Below, piece by piece: positions 62,609 to 64,000 of a stretch of 64,000 bases of DNA (positions are counted from its first letter, which is position 1; each line of letters opens with the position of its first letter). A model generated the notes under the pieces. The model searched no databases and had not been told where the DNA came from. It saw nothing but the letters and a program-made list of their open reading frames with translations. Where the stretch lies: contig DINI01000019.1 of the NCBI GenBank assembly GCA_002426755.1, forward strand, positions 197,026 to 261,025. The letters are read 5' to 3'. This DNA is from Flavobacteriaceae bacterium UBA5544 (GTDB taxonomy: Bacteria; Bacteroidota; Bacteroidia; Flavobacteriales; Flavobacteriaceae). The position numbers and the translations under genes are program-made.

Positions 62609-63799
62609 ATGAAGTTACTTTTTACCCTAATTACATCCTTTATTGTTATTCAAAATTCCCTCTCACAAGGTAATGAATGCAATTGCTCAAAAGATTTAGA
62701 TTTTGTTGTTGCTGAATCAAAAAACACTCCGAGTTTTAAGAGCCAAATAAATGATGACGCTTATCTCAATGATTTTGTAAAAAAGCTAAAAACATCCATC
62801 GAAAACGACCCGAATATCGAATTGAATTGTTTGGCCTATCTTCAACAGTATCTTAAGATTGTTAAGGATAATCATATTTATATTTCCAATTCCAATACTG
62901 AAATGGATTATAGCTCATTCTTTACGATAGAATCCAATCTTGAAAGCTATATTGAAAACGCTCAATCAGATACGACTGATGAGCTTACTGGCATCTACTC
63001 CTTTCTTGATTTGTACAAAGTTGCAGTCGTAAAAGATTCAGACGAAACCTATAAGGCCCTCTTGCTAGAAACCACCAATGATAAATGGACGGTAGGTCAA
63101 ACAAAATTCACTCTTACTAAAACCTCAACAGGATTGGAAGGGATTTTTTATGATGGCATCCAACGACCAGCTTTTATAAAAGTTGAATATAAAAACGGAC
63201 GCTTATACCCCGAAAGATGGATTAAGGAAGAGAAAAAAGAACTCTATGCTTTTGACCCATACAATCTTGACGATGAAAAATTTCAGTACAAAAAACTTGA
63301 AGACAACGTGCATTATGTTCGGTTAGGAAGCTTTAGCGGAATGACCTCTAATCATAATAAAGCTAAAGATTTAGTGGAAACTTTGGAAAAAGAGGTGTCA
63401 TCAGGTACTGTTATCATCGACTTGCGAAACAATGGTGGTGGTGGACCAAGAACGTCCGATTTGTTCAAAAAATTTCTAAAAAAGAATAAAAAGGATTTAA
63501 ATGTGTTGGTCATTCAGAACAATTATTGTGGCAGTGATTGTGAGCAATTTTTGATGAAGCTAAAGGAGCAACAAACTGTGAAAACCTTTGGAGAAAATAC
63601 GAGAGGGGCAATTGCCTATGGATTTGGCAATTATAGTAGTCCAAGTCTCAAAACACCTTGTAATAATTTCTCTTTGGGACTGACAACAGCAAAATATGAG
63701 GAATATTTACCTTATGAAGTTGTTGGAATCTCACCAGATGTATATCTAAATTTTCAAGAGGACTGGATAGAGCAGGTCATGAAGTTTATAGAAATGTAA
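62609..63799 (+). CDS. Exported S41 family peptidase-like protein
   Basis: 396 residues with a signal peptide (to SLSQ) and an N-terminal Cys-bearing region. The tail-specific protease core runs from about 240: VHYVRLGSFSGM, VIIDLRNNGGGGPRTSD, VLVIQNNYCGSDCEQFLM (candidate Ser in the GSDCEQ segment), TFGENTRGAIAYG. No PDZ domain is evident between the N-terminal region and the core. It probably degrades envelope peptides; the Ser-Lys dyad is not certain. Confidence 0.82.
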   Translation: MKLLFTLITSFIVIQNSLSQGNECNCSKDLDFVVAESKNTPSFKSQINDDAYLNDFVKKLKTSIENDPNIELNCLAYLQQYLKIVKDNHIYISNSNTEMDYSSFFTIESNLESYIENAQSDTTDELTGIYSFLDLYKVAVVKDSDETYKALLLETTNDKWTVGQTKFTLTKTSTGLEGIFYDGIQRPAFIKVEYKNGRLYPERWIKEEKKELYAFDPYNLDDEKFQYKKLEDNVHYVRLGSFSGMTSNHNKAKDLVETLEKEVSSGTVIIDLRNNGGGGPRTSDLFKKFLKKNKKDLNVLVIQNNYCGSDCEQFLMKLKEQQTVKTFGENTRGAIAYGFGNYSSPSLKTPCNNFSLGLTTAKYEEYLPYEVVGISPDVYLNFQEDWIEQVMKFIEM

Positions 63800-63800
63800 A

Positions 63801-63840
63801 AGCCTCAAAATCGTTATAAGTTTCAAGGCTCCATTTTTTT
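63801..63840. terminator. Weak terminator between convergent genes
   Basis: AGCCT (63801-63805) pairs with AGGCT (63826-63830) with some inner pairing, followed by a run of T from 63834. Confidence 0.4.
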
Positions 63841-63855
63841 TAATGTCGTTTAGCT

Positions 63856-64000
63856 TTAAAAACTACAACTCGTAATCTCCGTAACTCGCAACGTATTTAC
63901 CATCCCTTTATCCTGAATCGGCATTGCGGCAAGACTTACTAGCATATCTCCCAACTCTAAATACCCTTTTTTACATGCAATGGCGTTCACATCTTCAATA
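63856..64000 (-). CDS. pyk: Pyruvate kinase, C-terminal fragment (5' end outside window)
   Basis: The minus strand is open from the right edge to a TAA at 63856-63858, giving 47 complete codons. The translation includes ACKKGYLELGDMLVSLAAMP, then IQDKGMVNTLRVTEI and ends TSCSF. This matches the tail of Bacteroidota pyruvate kinases (GD-L-LAAMPI...GMVNTLR). The rest lies beyond base 64000. Confidence 0.8.
   Translation of the reverse strand, partial: IEDVNAIACKKGYLELGDMLVSLAAMPIQDKGMVNTLRVTEITSCSF

Overview
This window comes from a Bacteroidota genome, most likely a member of the Flavobacteriaceae. The grounds are low G+C, many proteins typical of the family (type IX secretion C-terminal domains of type A and type B, PorP/SprF, DUF2480, DUF3078, DUF4199, a TonB receptor next to a DUF5689 lipoprotein, an Asp-box sortilin-like protein), type-B succinate dehydrogenase with a single cytochrome b subunit, and promoters matching the Bacteroidota TTG / TAnnTTTG pattern. 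Shine-Dalgarno sequences are generally not evident. No tRNA, rRNA, CRISPR array, integrase or transposase was seen. No gene-free stretch exceeds 300 bases; the longest gaps are 21661-21893, 55341-55535 and 58950-59140.

Left part (1-8.5 kb): the 3' end of an alpha-2-macroglobulin gene, then a solitary DUF559 nuclease-like gene bracketed by strong hairpins, an opposite-strand type-B secreted protein, and a translationally coupled operon DUF2071 - ABM-fold protein - penicillin-binding protein 1C. In many bacteria the A2M and PBP1C genes are neighbours, so the genes between them look like insertions. A 16-bp perfect LacI/PurR-like palindrome precedes the DUF2071 operon.

8.5-25 kb: a secreted endonuclease/exonuclease/phosphatase (EEP) enzyme diverges from a TonB-dependent receptor and a DUF5689 lipoprotein, a possible nucleic-acid or phosphoester uptake locus. 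Then comes a three-gene type IX operon (1804-aa type-B surface protein, PorP/SprF partner, OmpA/TPR/PD40 protein), a second EEP paralogue without a signal peptide, HflX, and DUF3078.

25-35 kb: a long minus-strand SUF iron-sulfur cluster operon, iscA/sufA - sufB - lipoprotein - sufC - sufD - sufS - META lipoprotein - unknown - sufE - DUF59 - ABC exporter - DUF2480. 35-47 kb: thiL with an apparently leaderless promoter, a tandem pair of small putative zinc-ribbon proteins, alpha/beta hydrolase, BrnQ, leucine-rich-repeat lipoprotein, Xaa-Pro aminopeptidase, secreted matrixin-type protease, sortilin/Asp-box protein and an unknown lipoprotein.

47-64 kb: sdhCAB, an M28 peptidase, a membrane-anchored MutS-like ATPase, rplU-rpmA (L21 with a long C-terminal extension), DUF4199, an M16 peptidase pair (one active, one without the metal motif), an HMA lipoprotein with two identical Cys-rich repeats, an operon of NAD(P)-binding / CYTH / YCII-type proteins, dinB, an S41 peptidase, and the 3' end of pyruvate kinase running off the right edge.

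The most unusual recurring structure is a set of intergenic segments built from degenerate 6- or 7-base units arranged as opposing arms (after pbpC, between sufC and sufD, between sdhA and sdhB, upstream of dinB, and a short one between sufA and sufB). In the sdhA-sdhB gap the 7-base phase runs exactly to the sdhB start codon.
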